DNA of 64,000 nucleotides from Hoylesella loescheii (GTDB lineage: Bacteria > Bacteroidota > Bacteroidia > Bacteroidales > Bacteroidaceae): contig JADYUK010000010.1 of NCBI GenBank assembly GCA_021531755.1, positions 1-64,000 of the forward strand. The letters are read 5' to 3'. Below, one piece after another: positions 8,087 to 17,376 of the stretch (position 1 is its first letter; each line of letters starts with the position of its first letter). The notes beneath the pieces were generated by a model. The model was given only the letters and a program-made list of their open reading frames with translations, ran no database searches and was not told the origin of the DNA. Made by a program: the position numbers and the translations under genes.

Positions 8087-8286
8087 GGTATGAGTATATT
8101 TTTTGATGATTATCTCTATATCCCTTTGACGCTACGATATGGTGGAAAACTACACATTCATCCTCACTTTTTTCCTTATATGACTCTCGTCCCGTGCGCC
8201 ACCATCATCATCCCTTCCAGGCTACAGTAGCACCTTCTTATGCCACATCGGCTGTCCAATAAATCTGCCGCTATTCAATCTAAAGT

Positions 8287-8304
8287 ATTACTGGACAGTA
8301 ATAA
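8287..8304. repeat. Palindrome TATTACTGgaCAGTAATA (end of dispersed element)
   Basis: An 8-bp perfect inverted repeat related to the ATTACTGTCC ends found at 28301, 48654, 54832 and 56763. It lies directly downstream of mcrC, at the edge of the defence island. Confidence 0.5.
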
Positions 8305-8328
8305 AAGAATAAATAAGCATAGCCTTGC

Positions 8329-9660
8329 CTAAGTTTGTGATTTTAATGATTCAATAAATTCATTCTCTTTCACTTTCATTGCCCCACAGAACTCAGCATA
8401 CGAAGCAGCCGACTCACATATTTCTATTCCGAATATTGACAATGTGGAATCAGAGCCTTTGATACGCTTTGTCGGAATAATGGCTTGTTTGTTCTCTAAT
8501 GGCGACACGAATCCACCTCTCTTTGCATTCAAGGCATTAACGTATGCGATGACCTGATGAATATCGTCTCTGCCAACCTTTGCAACATCTTCATAACTGC
8601 CCAACCGCTTGTATTTGGCATCAAGCACTATATCCTTCTTATAGAAGTCGGGGTAGCGAACACCACTCTTATCTTCGAAAAGGTATATGCCCCCTTTGCG
8701 TCGTTTGTTCTCAGGATGGACGAAACCATAATTCTGCAATATGGTATTTACATATTCCTCCCACAGCCATGCTCCGTCAAAAAGAATACCGCACACCTCA
8801 TCATCGCTTTCGCCATATTTCAGTTCTTCCATCCTAAGTATTTGCAAACAAAGACTCCGCAATGGGATGTATTCTGTATAGAACGGGTGGCACTTCATGC
8901 GCAGATTCTTGCTTATGATTCTGTTACGCTCATTCTCATTGTAGGATGGCGTTTGTTCTATAATCAGTTTTACATTGTCTATGGTCTCCTTGTCAAAATT
9001 AAGAACAGCCTTGCCATACTTGTTTTTCCTCATATACTCTATGGTATGGCGTATCAGTTCTGTCATACCGTTGTCTTGACAATACTCACGGGTTGAATAG
9101 GCGATATTCCCGACAAACGGCACATTCTGAGCAATGTGTCTGCCAATGTCTATTGTTCCCTTTACATTTGAGTTATTGTACTTATGAGTTTTATACTCCC
9201 TGTAAACTCCTTGTCTGAGGGCTTTCTTCAGGAAGTAAGGAAACATAAACATCATAAAGTCAAAGACATCCTCCTGTTCATTATTGTGGCTGAGGTCAAA
9301 CAGATTGAACGACAACACTTTCTGCAGCATATAGTGCAACAGATAATCATCGTGTCCTTTGTCAAATCTCGATTGTATCTTGACTTGGAGATTTCCAATG
9401 CCAATGAATCCCATAATATTGCCAGTGGAAATCTTCACTCTATCCGGATTTTCCGTGTTCAGAATGCTTACCACGGCAGACTCTCCAATCCTGTCGTCTG
9501 TCTCATCTATGCAGTAAGGGAATATAAGCAGATTTTCATTTTCACGGCAAAGCTGACCTATTGTCTTGTCGGCAATAGGGAACAATGCAGAGACATCATT
9601 TCTATTATAAGTCTTTGCATTCGCCTTACCAGTATCGTTATCTGTCAGATATATTCTCAT
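8329..9660 (-). CDS. McrC: nuclease subunit of a McrBC type IV restriction system
   Basis: A 443-residue protein. The first half has the McrC wedge region (FIGIGNLQVKIQSRFDKG, then FPYFLKKALRQGVYREYKTHKYNNSNVKGTID, where the RxY...R.GxID pattern is typical). The C-terminal part is the PD-(D/E)XK nuclease: GVRYPDFYKKDIVLDAKYKRL gives Asp...DAK. McrC associates with the McrB hexamer and cleaves DNA carrying modified cytosine. It starts 2 bp after the mcrB stop, so the pair is translationally linked. Last gene of the defence island. Confidence 0.9.
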   Translation of the reverse strand: MRIYLTDNDTGKANAKTYNRNDVSALFPIADKTIGQLCRENENLLIFPYCIDETDDRIGESAVVSILNTENPDRVKISTGNIMGFIGIGNLQVKIQSRFDKGHDDYLLHYMLQKVLSFNLFDLSHNNEQEDVFDFMMFMFPYFLKKALRQGVYREYKTHKYNNSNVKGTIDIGRHIAQNVPFVGNIAYSTREYCQDNGMTELIRHTIEYMRKNKYGKAVLNFDKETIDNVKLIIEQTPSYNENERNRIISKNLRMKCHPFYTEYIPLRSLCLQILRMEELKYGESDDEVCGILFDGAWLWEEYVNTILQNYGFVHPENKRRKGGIYLFEDKSGVRYPDFYKKDIVLDAKYKRLGSYEDVAKVGRDDIHQVIAYVNALNAKRGGFVSPLENKQAIIPTKRIKGSDSTLSIFGIEICESAASYAEFCGAMKVKENEFIESLKSQT

Positions 9661-9662
9661 TG

Positions 9663-11648
9663 CTATTCTAACTCGTCAGATTCTTCCTGCCCCGTCGGTG
9701 TTTCTTCTGAATTGAAATATGCCTTACTGTACTTCTTCAGTGTTTCATCAGCCTTGCGGAAACCACGTAGATACTCTTTCAACAGTGGCTCAATATTCAT
9801 ATCCCAGAGTCTTTTGAAATCTCCACCGTAATTGCCCAATTTGAGAAAATACGAAGGGCCTATCATATATGCAGTTCCAAGGCCTTCGGTATCAGCGATT
9901 TCTTCGTTCAACCTTTTCATCGCTTTCTTTGCCTCATCGGCACAAGGCAAAGTGTCAAGCATTGACTGAGTCTCAGCCGGTGTCACCTCCTTCCAAGTAA
10001 ATCGGCGACGCATAGCGAAGTCCATACTCTCAACGCTCCGGTCTATATCATTCATTGTGCCAATGATATAGACATTATCGGGAACATAGAAGCCATCGGC
10101 AAAGACATCACTTTCGGGAATAAGGTTCTGGTATTGGGTCTTGACCTTTCCTTTTTCGCCTCTATATCCAGGGTCAACAGAAAAGAAGAGTTCACCAAAA
10201 ATCTTGGAAATCTCACCTCGGTTTATTTCATCTATGATGAAGACAAAAGGTTTACGGTCTATCTTGTTTACAGGAGACAGCACCAACTTATTCTTCTTCC
10301 TTTTCCGAATTTCTTTTGTGATAATATAAGCATAGGAATCAGGTTGGGAACCATACTTTCGCTTAAAGAATGTCCGTATGTCACGAACATAATCAAGCTG
10401 AACTTCATTGCTTAACAATTGAATTATATCATCTGCATTAACATATATTCTGGTTATTTTTTCATTCTGTTCATTATGAACAATAATGACTCGGCCTTTT
10501 ATCTCTTCAATGCAGAACTCGCTTTTATTGGATAGAGTAAACTTGGTATTGTTTTCTATTGCATCTTCAATGAAATCTTGAAGTTTTTCTTCCCAAGACA
10601 ATTCCTTGCTAAGGCTCTCAACGCTCTTTTCGGAGTCTACAATATTCTTTATCGCTCTCTTGCAAAATTCCTTGAATACACCATCTTTGCGTTCAAACCC
10701 TACTTGTCCGTCACTTTTCTCAATAGGTCGGAGTCCCTCAACGAAATCCGTATAATCATATGAAGGATGGAATTGGACAAAGCACATTTCATCTTTGCCA
10801 CAGCCCATTTCTTCTGCAATAGCTTTTGCCATAAACGTTTTACCTGTTCCAGGTGCACCTGTGAGAACGAGATTGTGGTTTTCTTTCAGTAAATCTATAT
10901 ATTCAGAGTATTTCTTCATTGGACTGCATTCGGAATTATTGTTTTCATTATCTTTGCTCGCTTCAACCAATGATTTGGACGAGCGTGAAGTATTGACATA
11001 ATACCACAACGCCGTTTGTGCAACAAGGATTGAACTATGGATATAGCCTTTATTGTCTATCTCCTTATTGATTGAGTCCATCAATTCCTTGTCATTCTCC
11101 ACAACAGGAACAACGTATTTGTTTAATAACTCATAGAAATGAACCAGTTTATAGCCCGCCTTCTTTGATTCTACTCCAAGTATGTTACATAAACTTGAAT
11201 ATACATAACTTTTATAGAAGGTGTATTTCTTTGGATATTTGAGGGTCAAAAAACAACTTATCAATCGCTCATCACACATGGCACTCGTATTCTGTTCAAA
11301 GTGACTTTTTATTTTGTTGTCCCATAACGCCTTACAAGTTGATGTAAAAGAATCCACACGTTCTTGCAAACCAACAGATTCTGTAAAGAGCATGCGAAGA
11401 GCCATCCTGTATTCCTCTGGAGTATATTTAGCAAAATTCCTATATGCTGTTATTTGAGGAGGATAACAGAGATTATGCAGCTGAACTGAGTATATCTCCT
11501 TTGCGAAATCAACCGCATCTGTATCAGGACGACCAAGTTGTTTGGTCACCAACTCCCATTTATAAAGTTCTTTTAATCCAGAATATCCATCTAATCCGTA
11601 TTGGAGTTGATGTTTCTTAAAAGCACTTATAATTTCTTCTATGTTCAT
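9663..11648 (-). CDS. McrB: AAA+ GTPase of a McrBC type IV restriction system
   Basis: Start chosen at 11648 (MNIEEIISAFKKHQ); the frame stays open to a Met at 11795. The 661-residue product has an N-terminal region of about 250 residues that should recognise the modified DNA, then an AAA+ motor: Walker A LTGAPGTGKTFMAKA, FHPSYDYTDFVEGLRP, Walker B FVFIIDEINRGEISKIFGE and the McrB signature GTMNDIDRSVESMDFAMRRRFTW. The family uses GTP to translocate DNA and drives cleavage by McrC. The N-terminal domain does not look like the E. coli methylcytosine reader, so the modification recognised is unknown. Next to a type I system, a common stacking of defences. Confidence 0.9.
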   Translation of the reverse strand: MNIEEIISAFKKHQLQYGLDGYSGLKELYKWELVTKQLGRPDTDAVDFAKEIYSVQLHNLCYPPQITAYRNFAKYTPEEYRMALRMLFTESVGLQERVDSFTSTCKALWDNKIKSHFEQNTSAMCDERLISCFLTLKYPKKYTFYKSYVYSSLCNILGVESKKAGYKLVHFYELLNKYVVPVVENDKELMDSINKEIDNKGYIHSSILVAQTALWYYVNTSRSSKSLVEASKDNENNNSECSPMKKYSEYIDLLKENHNLVLTGAPGTGKTFMAKAIAEEMGCGKDEMCFVQFHPSYDYTDFVEGLRPIEKSDGQVGFERKDGVFKEFCKRAIKNIVDSEKSVESLSKELSWEEKLQDFIEDAIENNTKFTLSNKSEFCIEEIKGRVIIVHNEQNEKITRIYVNADDIIQLLSNEVQLDYVRDIRTFFKRKYGSQPDSYAYIITKEIRKRKKNKLVLSPVNKIDRKPFVFIIDEINRGEISKIFGELFFSVDPGYRGEKGKVKTQYQNLIPESDVFADGFYVPDNVYIIGTMNDIDRSVESMDFAMRRRFTWKEVTPAETQSMLDTLPCADEAKKAMKRLNEEIADTEGLGTAYMIGPSYFLKLGNYGGDFKRLWDMNIEPLLKEYLRGFRKADETLKKYSKAYFNSEETPTGQEESDELE

Positions 11649-11651
11649 CAT

Positions 11652-12193
11652 AAATATATTAAAAGTGATGGGATGGTGAATAATTCTTTCAAACCATTGT
11701 AGTAATAAGACCACACGCTCATCTCTAATACTGCTCCATGCAATTTTTTCTCTGTCATTATCGTCGTATATCATCCAACCGTCAACCTCATTCATAAACA
11801 GATTGAATAGGTTGGAGATACCTGTGGAATATCTTCTGACAATGACATCTCATTACATCATGCTAACGGATATATAAAAATCGAGCCATATTTTCACAAA
11901 ACTACAATAAAAATATATATTCTCCAAACAATTACATGAAATTAACATTATTATCATACTTTATCCAAAGTACGAGACGATAATCTCTCATCCACTATTT
12001 TTTATTACCCCCCGTTGAAGCGTTATGATTCGACAAGGATAATAGGGGGCACATAGGCCCCACATACTTACCTTTGGGTTCGTCCTTTCTCTGCACGATT
12101 CCTCTATCCTCATCATAGCCACCAACGCCCATTTCTGGCTGCATGGAGTTTTGTATTCCTATACGATTATTACACTATTATTTTGGCAACTAA
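11652..12193. other. AT-rich gap between mcrB and hsdR
   Basis: About 400-540 bp with no convincing gene. The left part (11796-11960) is very AT-rich and could hold the mcrB promoter; 12007-12060 holds a run of Cs and Gs (accccccgttgaa...tagggggcaca) that can pair weakly. It marks the boundary between the type I and type IV systems. Confidence 0.5.
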
Positions 12194-15190
12194 TCATGTT
12201 GAAAGTCTGCTCACTGCTGCCTGGAATACCCTTGCATTCACAAAGTTCTGGAAGTCAGGATTAGCGAAGTACGTCTGTACGAACTCTGTCTTCTCCTCCA
12301 GCATGGCAGCGACGATATTGATGATGTCATCATTGAAGGTTATCTGTGCTACCTGCCTGTCGCCATTGCGGACGGCATTCGCGAAGTCAACGCTTGTGGC
12401 GATACGGGCTGGCAGTTCCTCAATCTGTCGCTGCACTTCGTCACGATTTTTCCACTCGATATTGCCGTAGGTGTCATTGAAGTCCTTTACGATACTTGAC
12501 AAGGCATCCATTTCTGGCTGTGGTTTGCCGCCACCTGTGCCTACAGGGATTGGCATGACGTTGGTGTTCTCGTTTTCGAGCACAATGGCACGTTCCTCTT
12601 CCTTCACGATACGATACTTGTCAAAGTCGATGTCATCAAGCAAGCCATCTGTATAGTCATCTATCTTCAACTTTGGCAACTTCTTTACCAGGAGGGAATA
12701 GAATACATATTGTTTTTCCCACTCCGGACTCTCATACGGCATGATGGCAGAGAAGTAAGGGTAGCAGCGGTTGAAGTTCTTGATAGCACTCTTACATTTT
12801 ATCTGCTCATCATCGTTGAGTTCTGTCTTGAAGCGTACCACCACGGCATCAATGATAGAGTCTATCCTAGGGCGGTCTTCGTCTGTTCCCATCAGTTTGA
12901 GTGTAGCCACTTGGTCAACATCATCCTGAGTATAGAAGTTAAATGCCTCTATTGTCTCGGTGAGGTCATTGAGCTTGTTCACATCCGACTCTCCTTCGAG
13001 GATAGTCGTCTTGTAATACCTCTGGAACGCCTCCCTAATCATCTCTGGGTCATTGGCAAAGTCAAGAACAAAGGTATCTTGTTTCTTGGGATGGCAGCGG
13101 TTCAGGCGTGAAAGTGTCTGCACGGCCTTCAAGTCGCTGAGCTGCTTATCCACATACATCGTGTGCAGCAATGGCTGGTCGTAACCTGTCTGGAACTTGT
13201 CTGCTACTATAAGGAAGCGATAAGGCTCCTGTTCCACACGCTGTTCTATCTCGGCAGATGGAAAACCGTTCAACTCCGCTTCTGTTACGACCTTGCCGTC
13301 TATCACCTTGTCAGTGAATGCCACAATAGCCTTATAAGGACTGTTGCGCTCTTCAAGCATCCTGGTAATCACCTTGTAGAACTCAATGGCACGCTCAATA
13401 CTGCTGGTAATCACCATAGCACGAGCCTTACCCCCAATCTTCATATATACCTTCTTCAGGAAGTGCTCTACTATGATTTCAGCCTTCTTCTCTATGGTTT
13501 CCGGCTGACGCTCCACGTATGCACGAATCTTGCCCATCGCCTTCTTCTTATCGTATTCAGGATCGTCTTCGACAGCCTTCAGCACACGATAATATGAAGA
13601 ATAAGGGGTATAGTTCTTCAGCACATCGAGGATAAATCCCTCCTCTATGGCTTGCTTCATAGTGTATTCATGGAAAGGAATGTAGAGGGGGTCCTCGCCG
13701 ATGCGTTCCACCTTGTCGCCGAACATCTCCAGAGTCTTGTTCTTCGGTGTGGCGGTAAAGGCATAGTAGTTGGCATTCTTTGCCATCTTCCTTCCCTTTA
13801 TTATTCTATGAATCTTGTCCTCAATGTCTTCTGGTGCACCATACTCAGGCATCTCTTCTGCAACCATACCGATTGACGTTTCTTCTGGGTGAAGAGGGAT
13901 GACAGGTGCTGCATTGCCAGATATACCTGTGGCAAGGTTAGCAGACAGCGAACCGTTCTGGCTGCTGTGTGCTTCGTCTATGATAATGGCAAAACGCTTG
14001 TCCTTCAATGAACTTCCAATCTCATCAAGGATGAACGAGAACTTGAAGATAGTACTTATGATTATCTTCTTTCCTCCCGTCAATAGTTCTCGCAGTGTTC
14101 CAGACTTATCTGCCCATCCCACAAGATTGCTCAATCTCTGGAAGGCATTGATGTTGTCGCGTATCTGTTTGTCAAGGTTCACACGGTCAGTCACCACTAT
14201 GATGCTGTCGAAGAATGGTTCCTGATTCTGTTGCAGCAGGGTGACAAGCTGATATGCAAGCCATGTGATAGAGTTAGACTTTCCGCTTCCGGCACTATGC
14301 TGAATGAGGAATCTACGACCGATAGGCGACATCTTTGTCACATTCAGCAACGTGCGGACTGCATCCAGCTGATGGTATCGTGGCCAGATGACCATCTCTT
14401 TCACCTTGTGCGTCTTCGGGTCTTCTTTCTTTATCACCTGCGCAAAGTTCTCGATGATGTTGGAGAGTGTCGGTTTGGTCAGAACGTCCTTCCACAGATA
14501 CGAGGTCATGGTGTCGCCTTCAATCACTGGGTTACCAGCACCACCATTAACACCACAGTTGAAAGGCAGAAACCAGGAGTCCTTGCCAGCCAATGCGGTA
14601 CACATCCACACTTGGCAGTCATCCACGGCAAAGTGTACGGCACAGCGTTTCTTCTGCAACAGCAGTTCCTTCGGGTCGCGGTCGGTACGGTATTGTGCAA
14701 TGGCATTCTCGTAGGTCTGCCCGGTGAAGTTGTTCTTCAGCTCGAAGGTGGCGAGAGGCAGACCATTGATGAACACCACAAAGTCTATCTCGTTGGTATT
14801 CACCTTCGAGTACATCACCTGACGTATGACACCGAAGATGTTATGCTCGTATGCAACCTTTGCACTGGGGTTCAGTTCTGAGGGCAACGGATAGTAGAGG
14901 TCGAACGTAGAGCCATTGAACTTATATCCCTTGCGCAGTACGTCCGTCACGCCACGTTTGGTTATCTCGTTGCTCAGTCGGGTGAAGAACTTCAGACGCT
15001 CGCTTGGCGAGGCGAAGCACATCGACTGCTCCACCTTCTCCGGCTGCGTTTCCGTAATGAACCGTTCCACCCACTTATCGACCAAGGCAAAGTCCTTGTT
15101 GTAAGCGTGTGGTGTCTCCTGCTCGTAACCGTTCTCCTTCACGAGCCAATCGACTATTATCTTCTCAAGTCCTGTTTCTGATGTGTCCAT
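12194..15190 (-). CDS. HsdR: type I restriction endonuclease, motor and nuclease subunit
   Basis: A 998-residue protein of the usual length. The N-terminal nuclease has NEIDFVVFINGLPLATFELKN (Asp...ExK). The superfamily-2 motor follows: Walker A IQHSAGSGKSNSITW (about residue 300), DEAH box IIIDEAHSSQNG (about 405), FTATPKNKT, and motifs V-VI VADKFQTGYDQP and LSRLNRCHP. HsdR joins HsdM2S to translocate DNA and cut at distance from unmethylated sites. It is the last gene of the type I operon and follows a small winged-helix gene by 11 bp. Confidence 0.95.
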   Translation of the reverse strand: MDTSETGLEKIIVDWLVKENGYEQETPHAYNKDFALVDKWVERFITETQPEKVEQSMCFASPSERLKFFTRLSNEITKRGVTDVLRKGYKFNGSTFDLYYPLPSELNPSAKVAYEHNIFGVIRQVMYSKVNTNEIDFVVFINGLPLATFELKNNFTGQTYENAIAQYRTDRDPKELLLQKKRCAVHFAVDDCQVWMCTALAGKDSWFLPFNCGVNGGAGNPVIEGDTMTSYLWKDVLTKPTLSNIIENFAQVIKKEDPKTHKVKEMVIWPRYHQLDAVRTLLNVTKMSPIGRRFLIQHSAGSGKSNSITWLAYQLVTLLQQNQEPFFDSIIVVTDRVNLDKQIRDNINAFQRLSNLVGWADKSGTLRELLTGGKKIIISTIFKFSFILDEIGSSLKDKRFAIIIDEAHSSQNGSLSANLATGISGNAAPVIPLHPEETSIGMVAEEMPEYGAPEDIEDKIHRIIKGRKMAKNANYYAFTATPKNKTLEMFGDKVERIGEDPLYIPFHEYTMKQAIEEGFILDVLKNYTPYSSYYRVLKAVEDDPEYDKKKAMGKIRAYVERQPETIEKKAEIIVEHFLKKVYMKIGGKARAMVITSSIERAIEFYKVITRMLEERNSPYKAIVAFTDKVIDGKVVTEAELNGFPSAEIEQRVEQEPYRFLIVADKFQTGYDQPLLHTMYVDKQLSDLKAVQTLSRLNRCHPKKQDTFVLDFANDPEMIREAFQRYYKTTILEGESDVNKLNDLTETIEAFNFYTQDDVDQVATLKLMGTDEDRPRIDSIIDAVVVRFKTELNDDEQIKCKSAIKNFNRCYPYFSAIMPYESPEWEKQYVFYSLLVKKLPKLKIDDYTDGLLDDIDFDKYRIVKEEERAIVLENENTNVMPIPVGTGGGKPQPEMDALSSIVKDFNDTYGNIEWKNRDEVQRQIEELPARIATSVDFANAVRNGDRQVAQITFNDDIINIVAAMLEEKTEFVQTYFANPDFQNFVNARVFQAAVSRLST

Positions 15191-15201
15191 TGTAGTGTCC
15201 T

Positions 15202-15573
15202 CTAATGATTGTTATCTATAACCACCCATGTTCCGCTCTTTCTTCCACCTTCACGTTTCAAGAGTCCGTATTGCTGCAGTTTTCCTATATTGAACTTTAT
15301 GCCGTCTTCGGTAATGTCGCCAATAACAACTGCCATATCTTTTCTCGTAGCATGAGGATGCTCTTTCAGGTAGTTCAGAATCTTCTTTTGGGTAGTATTA
15401 AGCGTCTTTTGGGTAGTATGCTGTGTCTTTTGGGTAGTGGTTAAATTCTTTTGGGTAGTCGAATCCATTTCCGCATCAACACTCTTCAAGTATTGGTCGA
15501 TATCATATCTTAGGTGCTGGCAGTGGAGGCGGCTCATACAATTCAGGAAAATCTTCCTCAAAGATGTCAACAT
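15202..15573 (-). CDS. Winged-helix protein, probably the C-terminal remnant of a larger regulator
   Basis: The 123-residue frame has a TTQK repeat region (five copies of the 12-bp unit cttttgggtagt) and a winged-helix end: KKILNYLKEHPHATRKDMAVVIGDITEDGIKFNIGKLQQYGLLKREG. This tail is typical of the C terminus of AlbA-type ATP-binding regulators and some Fic proteins, where it follows a large N-terminal domain that is absent here. Just upstream another frame reads FEEDFPELYEPPPLPAPKI before a stop, consistent with the lost body of such a protein plus a frameshift. It lies between a secreted-protein gene and hsdR. Translation may start at the Met before DSTTQK. Confidence 0.55.
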   Translation of the reverse strand: MLTSLRKIFLNCMSRLHCQHLRYDIDQYLKSVDAEMDSTTQKNLTTTQKTQHTTQKTLNTTQKKILNYLKEHPHATRKDMAVVIGDITEDGIKFNIGKLQQYGLLKREGGRKSGTWVVIDNNH

Positions 15574-15602
15574 TGAGTATTTATTCGTCCGTCATGGTGA
15601 AT

Positions 15603-16145
15603 TTACCTTTTTGAGTAAATAATTCTTGAGCCGTCTTCAAATCTAATCCAAACCAAATCAGTATCGTATTCGTATGTGAAACGATATTTTGATATAGTTC
15701 GTACCGTTATTTTCGGCAGCTTATCAATTTTACGAAGTAATGCTAATCCTGAAAGCTTATTGATTTTCTCGTCAAAAACCAATGAATCAGGCAAGTCCTT
15801 AATCTGTTCTCGCACTTCTGAACGAACTTCTTCCATAGTTTCATCTGTTATTACAATATATCGTGATTCGTACCCCCAAACATCGGATACGATGTTAGAT
15901 AAACTATCACGGCTACCTTCATGCGCAGAAAAGAACGGACCATCTATATACCAATACGTCTTAGGTTTGCTTCCTTTCGTCTCAATGACAAATGTAGTAT
16001 CAGTTTTTGTGATCAGAGTCTTTATAGTCTTTTCCCACTCTACATCGTCAAATTTATCATATTTGGTAACTTTTGTATAAATGCCTTGTGCATTAACAAC
16101 GATGGAGGTTAATATAAAACATATTGAGAAAATTAACTTCTTCAT
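15603..16145 (-). CDS. Secreted protein of unknown function inside the type I operon
   Basis: A 180-residue protein with a signal peptide (MKKLIFSICFILTSIVVNAQ). The mature part starts GIYTKVTKYDKFDDVEWEKT and looks like a small beta-rich periplasmic domain with FVIETKGSKPKTYWYIDGPFF. I recognise no family. An exported protein between hsdS and hsdR is out of place, since restriction works in the cytoplasm; it may be a passenger gene inserted in the operon. It lies 8 bp after hsdS and has the same AT-rich base use as the island. Confidence 0.7.
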   Translation of the reverse strand: MKKLIFSICFILTSIVVNAQGIYTKVTKYDKFDDVEWEKTIKTLITKTDTTFVIETKGSKPKTYWYIDGPFFSAHEGSRDSLSNIVSDVWGYESRYIVITDETMEEVRSEVREQIKDLPDSLVFDEKINKLSGLALLRKIDKLPKITVRTISKYRFTYEYDTDLVWIRFEDGSRIIYSKR

Positions 16146-16153
16146 ATTTGTTA

Positions 16154-17371
16154 TTAATTTACTTTAATTTGACCAGTCACAACGTCGCTGATGAGACGCT
16201 GTTTGTATTCCTTGATGCCTTCTATCTCCTTGTTGATGTTGGCAATGAGCTTGTCTATCTTGGAGGTCTTATCCGTAATGTGAGCAACTATCTGCTTCTG
16301 TTCTTCGATAGTAGGAACAGGAAGCCACAAATTTGCAAACGTATCAAACCTAAAATCTGAGGAACGTTCACGAATACCTCTATACAAAGATAGAATGAAT
16401 CCGTTTTTGCCCATCAATCTCACTATGTGAGCATAATATTCATTCAAGATATTATTTGACTTTGGTGTGCAAACGCTTAACACTGGAGTACCCATACCAT
16501 CGGAATCCGACACACCAGCAGAACCAGCAAAAGCATCCATCTGATGAATAACAAGATCACCTTTACAAATGTGCTGATAATGGCTATAATCTGTTGCTTC
16601 TGTGAAGCCTGTTGTTCTTCTGTTCTTTCTCAGAGTTACTTCACCATCACGGAAACAAGTTACAATCTCATCACCCTCTTCAACAGGACGCTGTTCTTTA
16701 TTGAACATGTGTTTTGCTCGAAGTGCCTCCCAATGCTCAGGAATCTCCTTTATCCAAGGAATATTGGTAGCTTTCATTTTGACATGCGGATTGAGACCTC
16801 GTGTCACGGCATCTGCAATAACACGTTGTTTCAATTCTTGAAGATGCTCCACTTCCTTTTGTTTCTTTGTTACCCATTCGTCAATCTTTCCACACTTGTC
16901 ATCAAGGAAAGAGACGATGGAGCGTTGTTCGGAGAGAGGAGGAAGGGCAATTCTAACATGTTTGATTTTGGTTCCAGTAATTAGTGGTTGAGCGTTTGCA
17001 GCATTTAACCGATTTAGGTCAGCTGCAACCAAAACAAAAGCTGTAAATCGCGGATAAAGATTGGTTTTGATAATTAATGCATTATCTGTTGCCCATACTT
17101 TTTTATTGGGGAATGTTACGCAACCGCATTTTGCGCCGACTCTTCCGACAATAATTTCAGTTTCTTCGCAATTGTATTTGTTGCAAAAACCTATTTGGGA
17201 ACCACCCCCATAAACTGGATACGTACCTTTATCGTCAAGCTCTTTTACATTAATGGCGGTACCAGATTTGGTTTCTATAAAATATTTCAGCGGCACGCAC
17301 TCCCAATGCCCCGGAACTTCCCCGAGCCATTGCACTCCACTATCCTTATATGTATCGTATCGTTGTGTCAT
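16154..17371 (-). CDS. HsdS: type I DNA specificity subunit
   Basis: A 405-residue protein with two target-recognition domains separated by coiled-coil conserved regions: TRD1 about residues 20-150 (YFIETKSGTAINVKELDDKGTYPVYGG), helix LPPLSEQRSIVSFLDDKCGKIDEWV, TRD2 about 215-350, and helix PTIEEQKQIVAHITDKTSKIDKLI. It dictates the split DNA target of HsdM and HsdR. The first 16 codons (MTQRYDTYKDSGVQWL) are duplicated twice further upstream as scars at 18371 and 19745, which shows that the hsdM-hsdS interval was rebuilt several times. Confidence 0.95.
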   Translation of the reverse strand: MTQRYDTYKDSGVQWLGEVPGHWECVPLKYFIETKSGTAINVKELDDKGTYPVYGGGSQIGFCNKYNCEETEIIVGRVGAKCGCVTFPNKKVWATDNALIIKTNLYPRFTAFVLVAADLNRLNAANAQPLITGTKIKHVRIALPPLSEQRSIVSFLDDKCGKIDEWVTKKQKEVEHLQELKQRVIADAVTRGLNPHVKMKATNIPWIKEIPEHWEALRAKHMFNKEQRPVEEGDEIVTCFRDGEVTLRKNRRTTGFTEATDYSHYQHICKGDLVIHQMDAFAGSAGVSDSDGMGTPVLSVCTPKSNNILNEYYAHIVRLMGKNGFILSLYRGIRERSSDFRFDTFANLWLPVPTIEEQKQIVAHITDKTSKIDKLIANINKEIEGIKEYKQRLISDVVTGQIKVN

Positions 17372-17376
17372 AATGG

